Assembly (NCBI RefSeq): GCF_022828475.1
Contig: NZ_CP059557.1
Span: 2,651,470 to 2,715,469 of the forward strand
DNA: 64,000 nt
From: Saccharopolyspora gloriosae
Lineage (GTDB): Bacteria; Actinomycetota; Actinomycetes; Mycobacteriales; Pseudonocardiaceae
Direction: 5' to 3'
Each line of letters opens with the position of its first letter. Position 1 is the first letter of the stretch. The translations under genes and the position numbers were made by a program. The notes below the pieces were generated by a model. The model had not been told where the DNA came from. It saw only the letters and a program-made list of their open reading frames with translations, and made no database searches. Positions 1 to 8,247 of this stretch are shown here, piece after piece.

Positions 1-377
1 CGTTGATTGGAAGAGAAGGGGGTTACGATGCGGTGTGGTGCGTGTTCGATGTTGACGAGCACGAAAAACTGGAAGCTGCCACTGAGTTAGCTCGAAAACG
101 CGGTTTCAAACTGGCGATCAGCAATCCATGCTTTGAGGTCTGGCTACTGTGGCATTTTGAAGACTGTTACAAACATTTGTCGACGGACCAAGCTGGGAAG
201 ATGCTCAAAAAGCACGGCGTGCTTGGCAAGAACATGCCAGAAAACTTTGACTATGGGAATTCAAGGAAAGCGCGAAGTCGTGCCGAAAGTGCGCTTGAGG
301 ATATTCCCGTGAACCCTGGCTCGCGAGTGTGGGTTCTGGTTGATCATCTCGAATCCGGAAAACGAGTGGGTTCTTAG
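1..377 (+). CDS. RloB-like defence protein, C-terminal part
   Basis: About 124 C-terminal residues of a protein whose start lies outside the window. The residues around FDVDEH and the [13 protein letters not shown] block match the RloB family, small Toprim-like proteins usually encoded beside an AAA ATPase (RloA) and often near restriction systems; a role in phage defence is inferred from family context. Base composition and codon use are clearly poorer in GC than every other gene here (AAA, TTT and GAA codons are common), pointing to recent acquisition. The partner gene would lie upstream. The ORF ends in TAG at 375-377. Confidence 0.75.
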   Translation, partial: LIGREGGYDAVWCVFDVDEHEKLEAATELARKRGFKLAISNPCFEVWLLWHFEDCYKHLSTDQAGKMLKKHGVLGKNMPENFDYGNSRKARSRAESALEDIPVNPGSRVWVLVDHLESGKRVGS

Positions 378-416
378 AGTCTTGATACTGGGGGTCTGTG
401 GTGGAGCAGTTCGAGG

Positions 417-1076
417 TCAACCCCGCGTGCGCCTGATGGCGATGGTCGCCGCTGTTTCGCCGAGGCCTGTGAACAGGGCCGTGGCGTCGTTGACGAGTTG
501 GTCGCGGTCGACGGGGGTGTGGCCGTTGAGCCAGCTCATGAGGAGTTCGCTGAAGCCGCCGACGAGCACGGCCGCGGTGATGCCGGTGATCGGATCGCCG
601 GGGGGTGGGTCGCCGCGGGTGGCGTCGGCTTCGACGTAGCGGGCGATGAGGTGGCCGGTTTCGATGCGGCGGCGGTTGAGCGCTTCGTTGCCGAGGGCTT
701 CGACGTAGAGGACTCGTGCGCGGCGGCGGTCTTCGGCCACGAAGCGGGTGGTCGTGTCGACGACGGCGTGCACTCGGGCGTGGGAGTCGTTTCCGGCGGC
801 CTCGGCGGCGGTGCGGACTTCGGTGTGCAGATCGTCGATCAGGCGGTCGTAGAGCGCGACGACCAGGGCGTTGAGGTCGGGGAAGCTCTCGTAGAAGTAG
901 CGCGGGTTCAGCCGGGCGTGCTGGCACACGGCGCGCACCGAGGTGCCGGACCAGCCTTCGGTGCCGAGCAGGTCGAGTGCGGCGTCGAGCAGCAGTGCGC
1001 GCCGCTCCGCGACTCGGTCCGCGGGCGGTTTTCCGGCCCAACGGCCGGGTTTGGCGGTTTCATCGAAGGCTGACAA
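417..1076 (-). CDS. TetR family transcriptional regulator
   Basis: 219 residues. The N-terminal helix-turn-helix (about residues 25-70, with GTSVRAVCQHARLNPRYFYE) is typical of TetR repressors; the C-terminal ligand domain is not recognisable. The start is TTG at 1076, supported by an AAGGTGA stretch about nine bases upstream; I see no in-frame ATG nearby. It is divergent from the four-gene catabolic operon starting at 1360, and the shared gap carries TGGCAAC/GTTGCCA inverted repeats over the operon promoter, so it probably represses that operon and senses one of its acyl-CoA or aldehyde intermediates (inference). Confidence 0.85.
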   Translation of the reverse strand: MSAFDETAKPGRWAGKPPADRVAERRALLLDAALDLLGTEGWSGTSVRAVCQHARLNPRYFYESFPDLNALVVALYDRLIDDLHTEVRTAAEAAGNDSHARVHAVVDTTTRFVAEDRRRARVLYVEALGNEALNRRRIETGHLIARYVEADATRGDPPPGDPITGITAAVLVGGFSELLMSWLNGHTPVDRDQLVNDATALFTGLGETAATIAIRRTRG

Positions 1077-1192
1077 CGCGCGTCACCTTACTTCCCGTCT
1101 GTTGAGCTCTTGGTGTGCGCCGGTCGGTGCGGCAGGGGGGCGAGCCCCGGTGCGGAGAGCGCGGCCGGTCGGTGGCCGTGAGTGATCGGGTA

Positions 1193-1275
1193 TTGGCAAC
1201 GGGTGTTGCCATGACCTATATTTGGACACAGCCGTTGCCAAAATGTCAGATCGGTGATTTCGCCCGCATGGCAAC
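1193..1275 (+). promoter_or_regulatory. Promoter and TetR operator cluster of the 1360 operon
   Basis: TTGGCA (1193-1198) and TATATT (1217-1222) with an 18-nt spacer form a plausible sigma-70 promoter. An 18-bp dyad, TGGCAAC-4-GTTGCCA, occupies 1194-1211, covering the -35 box and spacer. Further half sites lie at 1234-1240 (GTTGCCA) and 1269-1275 (TGGCAAC). Binding there would block transcription; assignment to the adjacent TetR protein is inference from position. Confidence 0.6.
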
Positions 1276-1359
1276 GGAAAGCCTTCCCGACTCGTCGCTG
1301 TCCGGATCACGGACCGCTCTCGTCCGCAAGCTCCCCGCTCATGTCAAAGGAGACCGTCG

Positions 1360-2319
1360 ATGCCTGAGCGCACCGTCGCCGTCAACGGCGCCGAGCTGCA
1401 CGTCGTGGAGGAGGGCACCGGTCCGCCGGTGATCTTCGCGCACGGCTTCCCGGAACTCGCTTACTCGTGGCGCCACCAACTGCCCGCCATCGCCGCCGCC
1501 GGATACCGCGCGATCGCTCCGGACCAGCGGGGATACGGCCGCTCCAGCAAGCCGGACGAGGTCGCCGCCTACGACATGCGGCACCTGACCGGCGACCTCA
1601 TCGCGCTGCTCGACGACCTCGGGGAGCAGCGGGCCGTGTTCGTCGGCCACGACTGGGGATCGATGGTGGTGTGGCAGACGGCCTTGCTGCACCCGGACCG
1701 CGTCGCCGGGGTGTGCGGGATGAGCGTGCCGTTCTCGCCGCGCCCGCTGCGCCCGCCCACCGAGCTGTGGCGGGAGGCGTTCCGTGACCGGTTCTTCTAC
1801 ATCCTGCACTTCCAGGAAACCGGTGTCGCCGACGCCGAACTCGCCGCGGATCCGGCGACCACGATGCGCAGGCTGCTGTGCGGAGTCCGGACGGAACCGG
1901 GTGTGGAATCGGGGCTGGTCTCCGCCGCCGACGGCCGCAACTTCCTCGACCGCTTCCCGGAACCGGACGGACTGCCCGCTTGGCTGAGCCAGGCGGACCT
2001 CGACCACTACGTGGCGGAGTTCGCCCGCACCGGGTTCACCGGCGGCCTGAACTGGTACCGCAACTTCGACCGCAACTGGGAGATCACCCCCGAACTCGCC
2101 GGGGCGAAGGTGCAAGTGCCCAGCGCGTTCATCGGCGGCGAACTGGATCCGGTCCTGGTCGGCGCACCACCGTCCACTCAGGACGGATGGCTCACGCGGC
2201 ATCAGGGAGACGTGCTGGTGCCGGACGCGGGGCACTGGGTGCAGCAGGAGAAACCGGACGAGGTCAACGCCGCGCTGCTGTCGTTCTTCGACTTCGTCGA
2301 CAGGCAGGAGATCGCGTGA
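1360..2319 (+). CDS. Alpha/beta hydrolase, epoxide hydrolase type
   Basis: 319 residues with an alpha/beta-hydrolase fold: oxyanion HGFPE at 28-32, nucleophile Asp98 in GHDWGS, and a late GHW histidine near the C-terminus. An Asp nucleophile in GHDWG, rather than Ser, is characteristic of soluble epoxide hydrolases and haloalkane dehalogenases; length and HGFPE favour epoxide hydrolase. ATG start with AAAGGAG at 1346-1352. First gene of a four-gene operon; the next start overlaps its stop (GTGA). Likely opens an epoxide or lactone-like intermediate in a catabolic route; the substrate is unknown. Confidence 0.85.
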   Translation: MPERTVAVNGAELHVVEEGTGPPVIFAHGFPELAYSWRHQLPAIAAAGYRAIAPDQRGYGRSSKPDEVAAYDMRHLTGDLIALLDDLGEQRAVFVGHDWGSMVVWQTALLHPDRVAGVCGMSVPFSPRPLRPPTELWREAFRDRFFYILHFQETGVADAELAADPATTMRRLLCGVRTEPGVESGLVSAADGRNFLDRFPEPDGLPAWLSQADLDHYVAEFARTGFTGGLNWYRNFDRNWEITPELAGAKVQVPSAFIGGELDPVLVGAPPSTQDGWLTRHQGDVLVPDAGHWVQQEKPDEVNAALLSFFDFVDRQEIA

Positions 2320-3500
2320 ACCGGCCCATGAACTTCGGAGTCTTCTACGCCCCGTTCCACCCGACCGGCCAGGATCCGACGCTGGCGCTGGAGTACGACC
2401 TGCGGCGGGTCGAGGCGCTCGACGAGTACGGATTCGACGAGGCGTGGTTCGGCGAACACCACTCCGGCGGCTACGAGATCATCGGCTCCCCGGAGATCTT
2501 CATCGCCGCCGCCGCGCAGCGCACCCGGAACATCAAGCTCGGCACCGGAGTGGTGTCGCTGCCGTACCACCACCCGTGGCTGCTGGCCGACCGGCTGGTG
2601 CTGCTCGATCACCTCACTCGGGGTCGCCTCATCTTCGGGGCCGGTCCCGGAGCGTTGCCCACCGACGCCGCCATCCTCGGCATCGATCCCGTTGAGCAGC
2701 GGCGCATGATGGCCGAGTCGCTGGAGGCGATCCTCGCGCTGTTCAACGAGGACGGGACGGTCAGCCGCCGCACCGACTGGTTCGAGATGAACGAGGCGCG
2801 GCTCCAGCTGCGCCCGTACTCGTGGCCGCACCCGGAGGTCGCGGTGGCGGCGATGGTCTCGCCGTCCGGTCCGCGACTGGCCGGCCTGCACGGCGCTTCG
2901 CTGCTGTCGCTGTCGATGTCCGCGCTCGCCGACGGATTCGCCGCCATCGGACGAGCCTGGGGCGTCGTCGAAGAGGAAGCCGAGAAGGCCGGGCGTCCCG
3001 CGCCGGACCGGGCGAACTGGCGGGTCCTGGGCGCGATGCACCTGGCCGAGACGAAGGAGCAGGCCATCGCCGACTGCACCTACGGGTTGCCGGAGTTCGG
3101 CGCGTACTTCGGCGGCGGCGCCGGATTCGTGCCGCTGGCCCAGCAGGTCGACGGTGAGCCGGAGTCCCGCCACGAGTACGCGGCGGCGTACGCGGAATCC
3201 GACAGCGTCGTGATCGGCACGCCGGACGACGCCATCGCGCACATCGAGGTGCTGCTCGACCAGTCCGGCGGGTTCGGCACGTTCCTGATGCTGGGCCACG
3301 ACTGGGCATCGCCGGAGCGCACGCTCAACTCGTACCGGCTGTTCGCCCAGTACGTCCTGCCGCACTTCAAGGGCAGGTTGAGCGCGCCGCGAGCCTCCCA
3401 CGAGTGGGCCACCGGCAAGCGCGAAGAGCTGTTCGGGCGGGCAGGCGAGGCCATCGGCAACGCCATTGAATCGCACGCCGCCGAACAGGAGAGCCCCTGA
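2316..3500 (+). CDS. LLM class flavin-dependent monooxygenase (luciferase-like)
   Basis: 394 residues starting at GTG 2316, which overlaps the hydrolase stop as GTGA; an ATG at 2328 is an alternative. The N-terminal NFGVFYAPFHP strand, the DEAWFGEHH motif and the KLGTGVVSLPYHHP segment are typical of bacterial-luciferase-like monooxygenases. These use reduced FMN (some relatives F420) to oxygenate aldehydes, ketones or cyclic compounds. Translational coupling to both neighbours shows it belongs to the same catabolic pathway. The cofactor cannot be decided from the sequence. Confidence 0.85.
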   Translation: MNRPMNFGVFYAPFHPTGQDPTLALEYDLRRVEALDEYGFDEAWFGEHHSGGYEIIGSPEIFIAAAAQRTRNIKLGTGVVSLPYHHPWLLADRLVLLDHLTRGRLIFGAGPGALPTDAAILGIDPVEQRRMMAESLEAILALFNEDGTVSRRTDWFEMNEARLQLRPYSWPHPEVAVAAMVSPSGPRLAGLHGASLLSLSMSALADGFAAIGRAWGVVEEEAEKAGRPAPDRANWRVLGAMHLAETKEQAIADCTYGLPEFGAYFGGGAGFVPLAQQVDGEPESRHEYAAAYAESDSVVIGTPDDAIAHIEVLLDQSGGFGTFLMLGHDWASPERTLNSYRLFAQYVLPHFKGRLSAPRASHEWATGKREELFGRAGEAIGNAIESHAAEQESP

Positions 3501-4534
3501 TGCGCGCGGCGGTGCTCAACTCCGGCCGCGTGTTCGTCCGCGACGACATCGCCGAGCCCCGGCCGGGCGCGGGGCAGGTGCTGGTGCGGGTGCGGGCGTG
3601 CGGGATCTGCGGCTCGGACCTGCACTTCGCCCGGCACGGCGCGGACATGCTGGCGCTGGGCCGGGAGATGAGCGGGTTACCGTTCGAATCCGACGAGCTC
3701 GACCTGGCCCGCGATGTCCACATGGGACACGAGTTCGCGGCCGAGGTGCTGGAAGTGGGGCCGGACGCCGAGACCGCGGTGCGCCCGGGTCAGCTCGTGA
3801 CCTCGTTTCCCGTGCTGCTGGCCGAGAGCGGCCCGGTGCCGATCGTGTACTCGAACACCGTGCACGGCGGCTACGGCGAACGGATGCTGCTGTCGGCGCC
3901 GATGGTGCTCCCGGTGCCCAACGGGTTGCCCCCGCACCACGCCGCGCTCACCGAACCGATGGCGGTCGGGTTGCACGCGGTGAACATGGCCGCGCCCTCG
4001 GACGAGGGCGCCGTCGTGCTGGGCTGCGGTCCGGTGGGGCTCGCCGTGATCGCCGCGCTGCGCGCCAGAGGCGTCGCGCCGATCGTCGCCGCGGACTTCT
4101 CCCCGGCGCGGCGCGGGCTCGCCGAACGCCTCGGCGCGCACCACGTCGTCGACCCCGCCGAGGAGACCGGCTGGGCGGCGTGGCGCCGGGTCGGCGGTGA
4201 TCGGCGGCTCGTCGTGTTCGAGGCCGTCGGCGTGCCCGGCGTGCTCAACGACGTGCTGCGCCACGCCCCGGCCGGGTCCCAGGTCGTTGTGGTGGGCGTG
4301 TGCATGGGCGACGACGTGATCAACCCCTACTTCGCCATCACCAAGCAGCTCGCCGTCCGGTTCGCCTTCGGCTACGAACCCGCGGAGTTCGCGGAGTCGC
4401 TGCGAGCCATCGCCGAAGGCGACGTCGACGTCGCCCCACTGGTGACCGCTCGGGTCGGGCTGGACGACGTGCCGTGGGCGTTCGAGGCCCTCGGCGATCC
4501 CGAAGAACACTGCAAGATCATTGTGGAGCCGTGA
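3500..4534 (+). CDS. Zinc-dependent alcohol dehydrogenase (MDR family)
   Basis: 344 residues. The GroES-like domain carries CGICGSDLHF (catalytic zinc Cys) and the GHEF block; the Rossmann domain has VVLGCGPVGLAVIAALR. A structural-zinc four-Cys loop is not evident. It oxidises an alcohol with NAD(P). ATG 3500 overlaps the preceding stop (TGATG), so it is translationally coupled to the monooxygenase, and it ends 3 nt before the acyl-CoA dehydrogenase. Substrate unknown. Confidence 0.85.
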   Translation: MRAAVLNSGRVFVRDDIAEPRPGAGQVLVRVRACGICGSDLHFARHGADMLALGREMSGLPFESDELDLARDVHMGHEFAAEVLEVGPDAETAVRPGQLVTSFPVLLAESGPVPIVYSNTVHGGYGERMLLSAPMVLPVPNGLPPHHAALTEPMAVGLHAVNMAAPSDEGAVVLGCGPVGLAVIAALRARGVAPIVAADFSPARRGLAERLGAHHVVDPAEETGWAAWRRVGGDRRLVVFEAVGVPGVLNDVLRHAPAGSQVVVVGVCMGDDVINPYFAITKQLAVRFAFGYEPAEFAESLRAIAEGDVDVAPLVTARVGLDDVPWAFEALGDPEEHCKIIVEP

Positions 4535-4537
4535 CGC

Positions 4538-5701
4538 ATGACGAACTGGACCGAGCTCGCCACCGACCTGGCGGCGGAATTCGCCGAACGGGCGGCTGAG
4601 GTCGACCGCAGCGGCCGCTTCGCCGCTGAGAACCTGGATCGCCTCCGGGAGACCGGGTACCTGAAGATCGCGGTGCCGACGGAGTTCGGCGGTGGCGGCG
4701 CGGGCCTCGCCACCGTCGCCGAGTGCCAGCGCATCCTCGCCGGGGGCTGCGCTTCGACGGCGCTGGCGGCGAACATGCACGTGTTCGGCCTGGGCTCGGC
4801 GGCCGAGAGCTGGTACGCCGGGGACCGCACCACGGAGCCGATCTTCCGGCTCGTCGCGGGCGGCACGATCGTCGGCGGCAGCCTCACCGACGCGGCCACC
4901 GGGCTCAACGTGCGCACCTCCTCGACCCCGGCGAAGCGCACCGACGGCGGCTACGTGATCACCGGCCGGAAGTCGTTCTGCTCGCTGGCGCCGGTGCTCG
5001 GGTTCTTCTGGGGCACCGCCGCCGACACCGAGACCGGTGAGCTCCTGCTGTTCGGGCTGCAGCGGGACACCGCCGGCCTGAACTTCGTGGACACCTGGGA
5101 CACGATGGCGATGCGCGGCACCGGCTCGTGGGACGTGAAGTTCGACGAGGTGTTCGTGCCGGACGCCGCGGTGCAGCGTGGCCGGGCGCCGGGCGATCCG
5201 CAGGTGTGGGACGAGGTGCAGGAGCGGGGTTTCGCCTGGTTCGCATTCACCGTCGCATCGATCTACCTGGGCGTGGCGCGGAGGGCCGTGCGGTTCGCCT
5301 ACGACTACGTCACGAACCGGACCGTCACCGGGGCGAGCCTGCCGATGGCTCGGCAGCCCGCGCAGGTGTTCAACGCCAGCCGCATCGAACTGCTGCTGCG
5401 ACCGGCGGAAGCGCTCGTCGCCGACGGGCTGCGCAGGCGCGAAGCGGGAGAGGTGCTCGCTCCGGCCGACCTCAACACCATCAAGTACGTGGCGGTGAAC
5501 GCCGCCGACGAGGCGGTGGACCAGTGCGTGCGGATGGTCGGCGGGCACGGCATCTTCCGGAAGCTGCCGCTGGAACGGTTCTACCGGGACGTGCGGGCGG
5601 GGCAGTTCCACCCGCCGAACAACGACGTGGCACTGGAGACGATCGGCAAGAGCGCGCTCGGCATCGACCCGCTCGCCGAACCCCGCTGGCCTAGCGACTG
5701 A
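4538..5701 (+). CDS. Acyl-CoA dehydrogenase family flavoprotein
   Basis: 387 residues. Resembles the acyl-CoA dehydrogenase superfamily branch that includes DszC/HpaC-like monooxygenases: FGGGGAGLATVAECQRILAG near the N-terminus, TGRKSFCSLAP in the middle domain, and a C-terminal RMVGGHGIFRKLPLERFYRD. It could be a true dehydrogenase or an FMN-dependent oxygenase; the sequence does not decide. Last gene of the operon; its 3-prime end overlaps the convergent gene at 5691 by 11 bp. Confidence 0.8.
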   Translation: MTNWTELATDLAAEFAERAAEVDRSGRFAAENLDRLRETGYLKIAVPTEFGGGGAGLATVAECQRILAGGCASTALAANMHVFGLGSAAESWYAGDRTTEPIFRLVAGGTIVGGSLTDAATGLNVRTSSTPAKRTDGGYVITGRKSFCSLAPVLGFFWGTAADTETGELLLFGLQRDTAGLNFVDTWDTMAMRGTGSWDVKFDEVFVPDAAVQRGRAPGDPQVWDEVQERGFAWFAFTVASIYLGVARRAVRFAYDYVTNRTVTGASLPMARQPAQVFNASRIELLLRPAEALVADGLRRREAGEVLAPADLNTIKYVAVNAADEAVDQCVRMVGGHGIFRKLPLERFYRDVRAGQFHPPNNDVALETIGKSALGIDPLAEPRWPSD

Positions 5702-6530
5702 TCCGTTCCGGGCCGAGCAGCTCGGGAGCGTAGGCGAGCAACAGCCGCAGCGCGCTGACCGGTGCGGAGACCGGGTCCGGCACCGCGAGATCGTGAGCCA
5801 GGTGCCCGCCGCGGTAGGTCGGTTCCGAGATGGTGACGTCGGTGAACCAGCGCAGGAAATCCGCCGGGGGCAACGGCAGCCCCACCGTCCCGATCAGCGC
5901 CTCGTTCAGCGCGAGCAACGCGGTCTGCGGGTTGCGCAGCAGCCACCGGTAGAAGTCCGAGAAGTCGTAGATCTGCTGGTCCACCCTGCTCGCCACCGCG
6001 CCGTGGGCCTCCGCCAAGCGCACGCCGTGCTCGGTGGAGGCCTGCTCGGCGTTGCCCCACGCCGGATCGTGCACCCACCGGTCGGTGAGCTCGCCGCGGT
6101 GCAGCCGGCGCAGGTAGTCCGCCCACAGCTCGGAGCCCGGGTTGCCGAAGTCGTCGTCGGACCGGCCCAGCGCGATCGCCGCGCCGCGCTCGACGCCCTC
6201 CAGAATTCCCGCGTCCACGTAGGAGATCCAGCTGCCGGGTGCGCCGAAGCCGTTCTCGTCGAAGAACCGGATGATGCCCTCGATGTTGCGCCAGTGCCGG
6301 AATCCGGGGATGTAGTCGGCGGCGATCTCGTCCTGGATCGCGCGCACGAACACCAGCCGTTCCGCCAACGGCAGCCGGTCCAGGTCCTCGGCGGAGCAGT
6401 CCAGCGTCGCCGCGCAGGCCGTTCCGTCGCGGGCGGGCGCACCGCTCGCCGGCGGGCAGCCGAGCGCGATCAAAGTGGGGACCAGCAGTAGCAATGCGGT
6501 GCCGCGCAGGCGGCCGAGCCGAAGTCGCAC
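5691..6530 (-). CDS. Secreted protein of unknown function
   Basis: 279 residues from GTG 6530, chosen because GGGAGG lies about eight bases upstream; a longer GTG start at 6593 lacks a good site. The N-terminus (RLRLGRLRG followed by ALLLLVPTLIALG) is a signal peptide; the Cys after IALG is a weak lipobox and cleavage at ASGA is the alternative. The mature part is rich in Trp, Tyr and Asp with no family I recognise. It is divergent from smpB and convergent with the operon at 1360-5701. Confidence 0.65.
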   Translation of the reverse strand: MRLRLGRLRGTALLLLVPTLIALGCPPASGAPARDGTACAATLDCSAEDLDRLPLAERLVFVRAIQDEIAADYIPGFRHWRNIEGIIRFFDENGFGAPGSWISYVDAGILEGVERGAAIALGRSDDDFGNPGSELWADYLRRLHRGELTDRWVHDPAWGNAEQASTEHGVRLAEAHGAVASRVDQQIYDFSDFYRWLLRNPQTALLALNEALIGTVGLPLPPADFLRWFTDVTISEPTYRGGHLAHDLAVPDPVSAPVSALRLLLAYAPELLGPERISR

Positions 6531-6688
6531 CGGTGTCCTCCCGGAAAGCGGAAAACGATCACCGGCTAGTTCAGCAGCCGGGGAGCCGATCACCGCGCTT
6601 TCGCCGCCGAACCCACCCGATCGGATGATCAGAGGCAGCGGTGCCCACTCGGAACGCGACGTGGAGCGGAGGTCGTAGAGTCGGAGGC

Positions 6689-7219
6689 ATGGTCCAGCAC
6701 GGGGATCGCTCGGTGATCGCGACGAATCGCCGGGCGCGGCACCACTACACGATCGTCGATACCTACGAGGCCGGACTCGTCCTGGTCGGCACCGAGGTGA
6801 AGAGCCTGCGCCTCGGCCGGGCGTCGCTGGCGGAGGCCTTCGCCACCGTCGACGGCGGCGAGGTGTGGCTGCGCAACCTGCACATCGCGGAGTACTGGCA
6901 CGGCAGCTGGACCAATCACACGCCGCGCCGCACCCGCAAGATGCTGTTGCACGCCAAGGAGATCCGCGGTTTGAACGTGCGCGCCAGGGAAACCGGGTTC
7001 GCGCTCGTCCCGCTGTCGATGTACTTCAGCGACGGCTGGGTCAAGGTCGAGCTCGCGCTGGCGCGGGGCAAGAAGAACTGGGACAAGCGCCGCGACATCG
7101 CGGCCCGCGACGCGGAGCGCGACATGGCCCGCGGCATCGGCTGGCAGCTCAAAGGCCACCCGGCGGGGAAGGGGCGACGCCGCCCACCGGAAGACCCGGT
7201 GCTGCGCTACACCCCGTGA
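6689..7219 (+). CDS. smpB: SsrA-binding protein SmpB
   Basis: 176 residues. SmpB binds tmRNA and brings it to stalled ribosomes for trans-translation. Diagnostic segments are IATNRRARHHYTIVDTYEAG, GTEVKSLRLG, the LVPLSMYF strand and KVELALARGKKNWDKR with the basic C-terminal tail. The start is ATG 6689 preceded by GGAGG. Actinobacteria normally encode smpB after ftsE-ftsX; here neither those genes nor an ssrA gene is adjacent. About ten residues longer than typical at the C-terminus. Confidence 0.9.
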   Translation: MVQHGDRSVIATNRRARHHYTIVDTYEAGLVLVGTEVKSLRLGRASLAEAFATVDGGEVWLRNLHIAEYWHGSWTNHTPRRTRKMLLHAKEIRGLNVRARETGFALVPLSMYFSDGWVKVELALARGKKNWDKRRDIAARDAERDMARGIGWQLKGHPAGKGRRRPPEDPVLRYTP

Positions 7220-7231
7220 GCCGGGATGGGT

Positions 7232-7273
7232 GCGGCCGAGACGGGAGTCGGGTGCACGCCCGTGCTCGGCCGC
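7232..7273. terminator. Hairpin between convergent smpB and the 52-aa ORF
   Basis: GCGGCCGAG (7232-7240) pairs perfectly with CTCGGCCGC (7265-7273). The 24-nt loop can form a small inner hairpin. Lies between two converging genes; no T run, as is usual in actinobacteria. Confidence 0.5.
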
Positions 7274-7276
7274 GAC

Positions 7277-7435
7277 TCAGTCCTCGTCCGGCTTGGCGTG
7301 GTTCGGGACGCCGGGGTTCGGGTCGCGCGAGAGGTCGATCAAGGGATCGATGTCGGCGCCTTCAGGGGCGGCGTGGTCGGCGACGCCGGGATTCGGGTCG
7401 CGGGACGGGTCGATCAACGGGTCGGGCTCGCTCAT
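7277..7435 (-). CDS. 52-residue peptide of two tandem repeats
   Basis: Starts at ATG 7435 with a strong AGAGGAGG site about six bases upstream and ends at 7277. The whole product is two consecutive copies of a roughly 25-residue unit, each containing DPLID-x-SRDPNPGV followed by an Asn/Asp-His-Ala segment. It is acidic, Pro-rich and probably disordered, with no signal peptide or membrane segment. The good ribosome site and conservation between the two units at protein level support a real gene. Function unknown. Confidence 0.65.
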   Translation of the reverse strand: MSEPDPLIDPSRDPNPGVADHAAPEGADIDPLIDLSRDPNPGVPNHAKPDED

Positions 7436-7626
7436 GCCGTGCCTCCTCTGGTTCCGGTTCCTCATCGGTGCCACTTGACGGCACGGTGTCCAGGATGCCT
7501 GGTGCCGCACCGGGCAGGAGCACCGGGGAGGGCGCAATGTGCACCGTGGGTGACCGGATGATGACCCGTCCGGCCCGGAAGACGAGCATGAAGATCAGCT
7601 GATCGGTTCGGCACGGAAGGAGCCAG

Positions 7627-8061
7627 GTGTCCGCGGAGGAGTACCTGCCAGCCCTGGAAGAGGAAATGCGTGCGATGGGGCGCCGCACCCGGCTGCGCAC
7701 GCGTGAGCTCGCCCGCGCCGTGCATCCGCGGCTCGACCCGACGGCGTATCCGCTGGTGGTCCTGCTGTCGAAGGACGGGGCGATGCGCGTGTCGGCGATC
7801 GCGGCTGCGCTGTCGCTGGACAAGTCCACGGTGAGCAGGCAGGTCGACGCCGTGGTGCGCATCGGGCTCGCCGAGCGCGTGCCCGACCCCAGCGACGCCC
7901 GCGCCCGCTTGGTCGTGCTCACCGAGCAGGGCCGCACGAAAGTCGCCGCGCAGCTCGCCGACCAGGCGAAGCGCTGGCGCGAGGCGCTGGGCGGTTGGGA
8001 CCCGGACGACGTCGCCGAACTCACCCGGTTGCTGCATCGCCTCGGCGAGGCGGACCTGTAG
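7627..8061 (+). CDS. MarR family transcriptional regulator
   Basis: 144 residues from GTG 7627 behind GAAGGAG. Winged helix with DKSTVSRQVDAVVRIGLAERVPDPSDARARLVVLT, the recognition helix and wing typical of MarR. It lies directly upstream of, and in the same direction as, an EmrB/QacA-type efflux pump; two dyads in the intervening gap are probable operators, so it likely represses the pump in response to a toxic small molecule. Confidence 0.9.
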   Translation: MSAEEYLPALEEEMRAMGRRTRLRTRELARAVHPRLDPTAYPLVVLLSKDGAMRVSAIAAALSLDKSTVSRQVDAVVRIGLAERVPDPSDARARLVVLTEQGRTKVAAQLADQAKRWREALGGWDPDDVAELTRLLHRLGEADL

Positions 8062-8105
8062 GAGTCGTTTCAGCGGAACCTCAGTGGCCGGGTGCTGCGA
8101 CCCGG
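8062..8105 (+). repeat. Short relative of the post-stop repeat family (copy E)
   Basis: The bases right after the MarR stop codon (GAGTCGTTTCAG) match those after the sialidase-like gene stop at 30690, and are followed by GCGGAACCTCAGTGG as in the full repeats at 36211 and 62761. CCGGGT (8088-8093) and ACCCGG (8100-8105) then form a hairpin that may terminate the MarR transcript. Confidence 0.45.
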
Positions 8106-8111
8106 GGGACT

Positions 8112-8157
8112 GGTTGCACGATGCAACCGATCGCGTATGGTTGCAGGTATCAACCAT
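8112..8157 (+). promoter_or_regulatory. Promoter with two MarR-type boxes before the efflux gene
   Basis: GGTTGCA-3-TGCAACC (8112-8128) and ATGGTTG-7-CAACCAT (8137-8157) are two dyads sharing the GGTTGCA half site. TTGCAC (8114-8119) and TATGGT (8136-8141), 16 nt apart, form the likely promoter, so both boxes overlap it. This is the expected arrangement for repression of the pump at 8248 by the MarR protein. Confidence 0.6.
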
Positions 8158-8247
8158 TGCCCGTGGACACCGATCTGCGGTGACGGCCTGAAGGGGTCGC
8201 CGGGCGGTCCAGGTTGATCCCACGACGTTCCCCACAGGAGATTCCCC

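Noticed and set aside
205-1041. Long open frames on both strands across the TetR gene and many other genes
   Set aside because: They are shadows caused by high third-position GC; their translations are Arg/Pro/Gly-rich with no family similarity.
7220-7630. tmRNA (ssrA) gene after smpB
   Set aside because: No tRNA-like acceptor or tag-coding frame ending in the usual Ala-Ala is visible; the region holds the hairpin and the repeat peptide.
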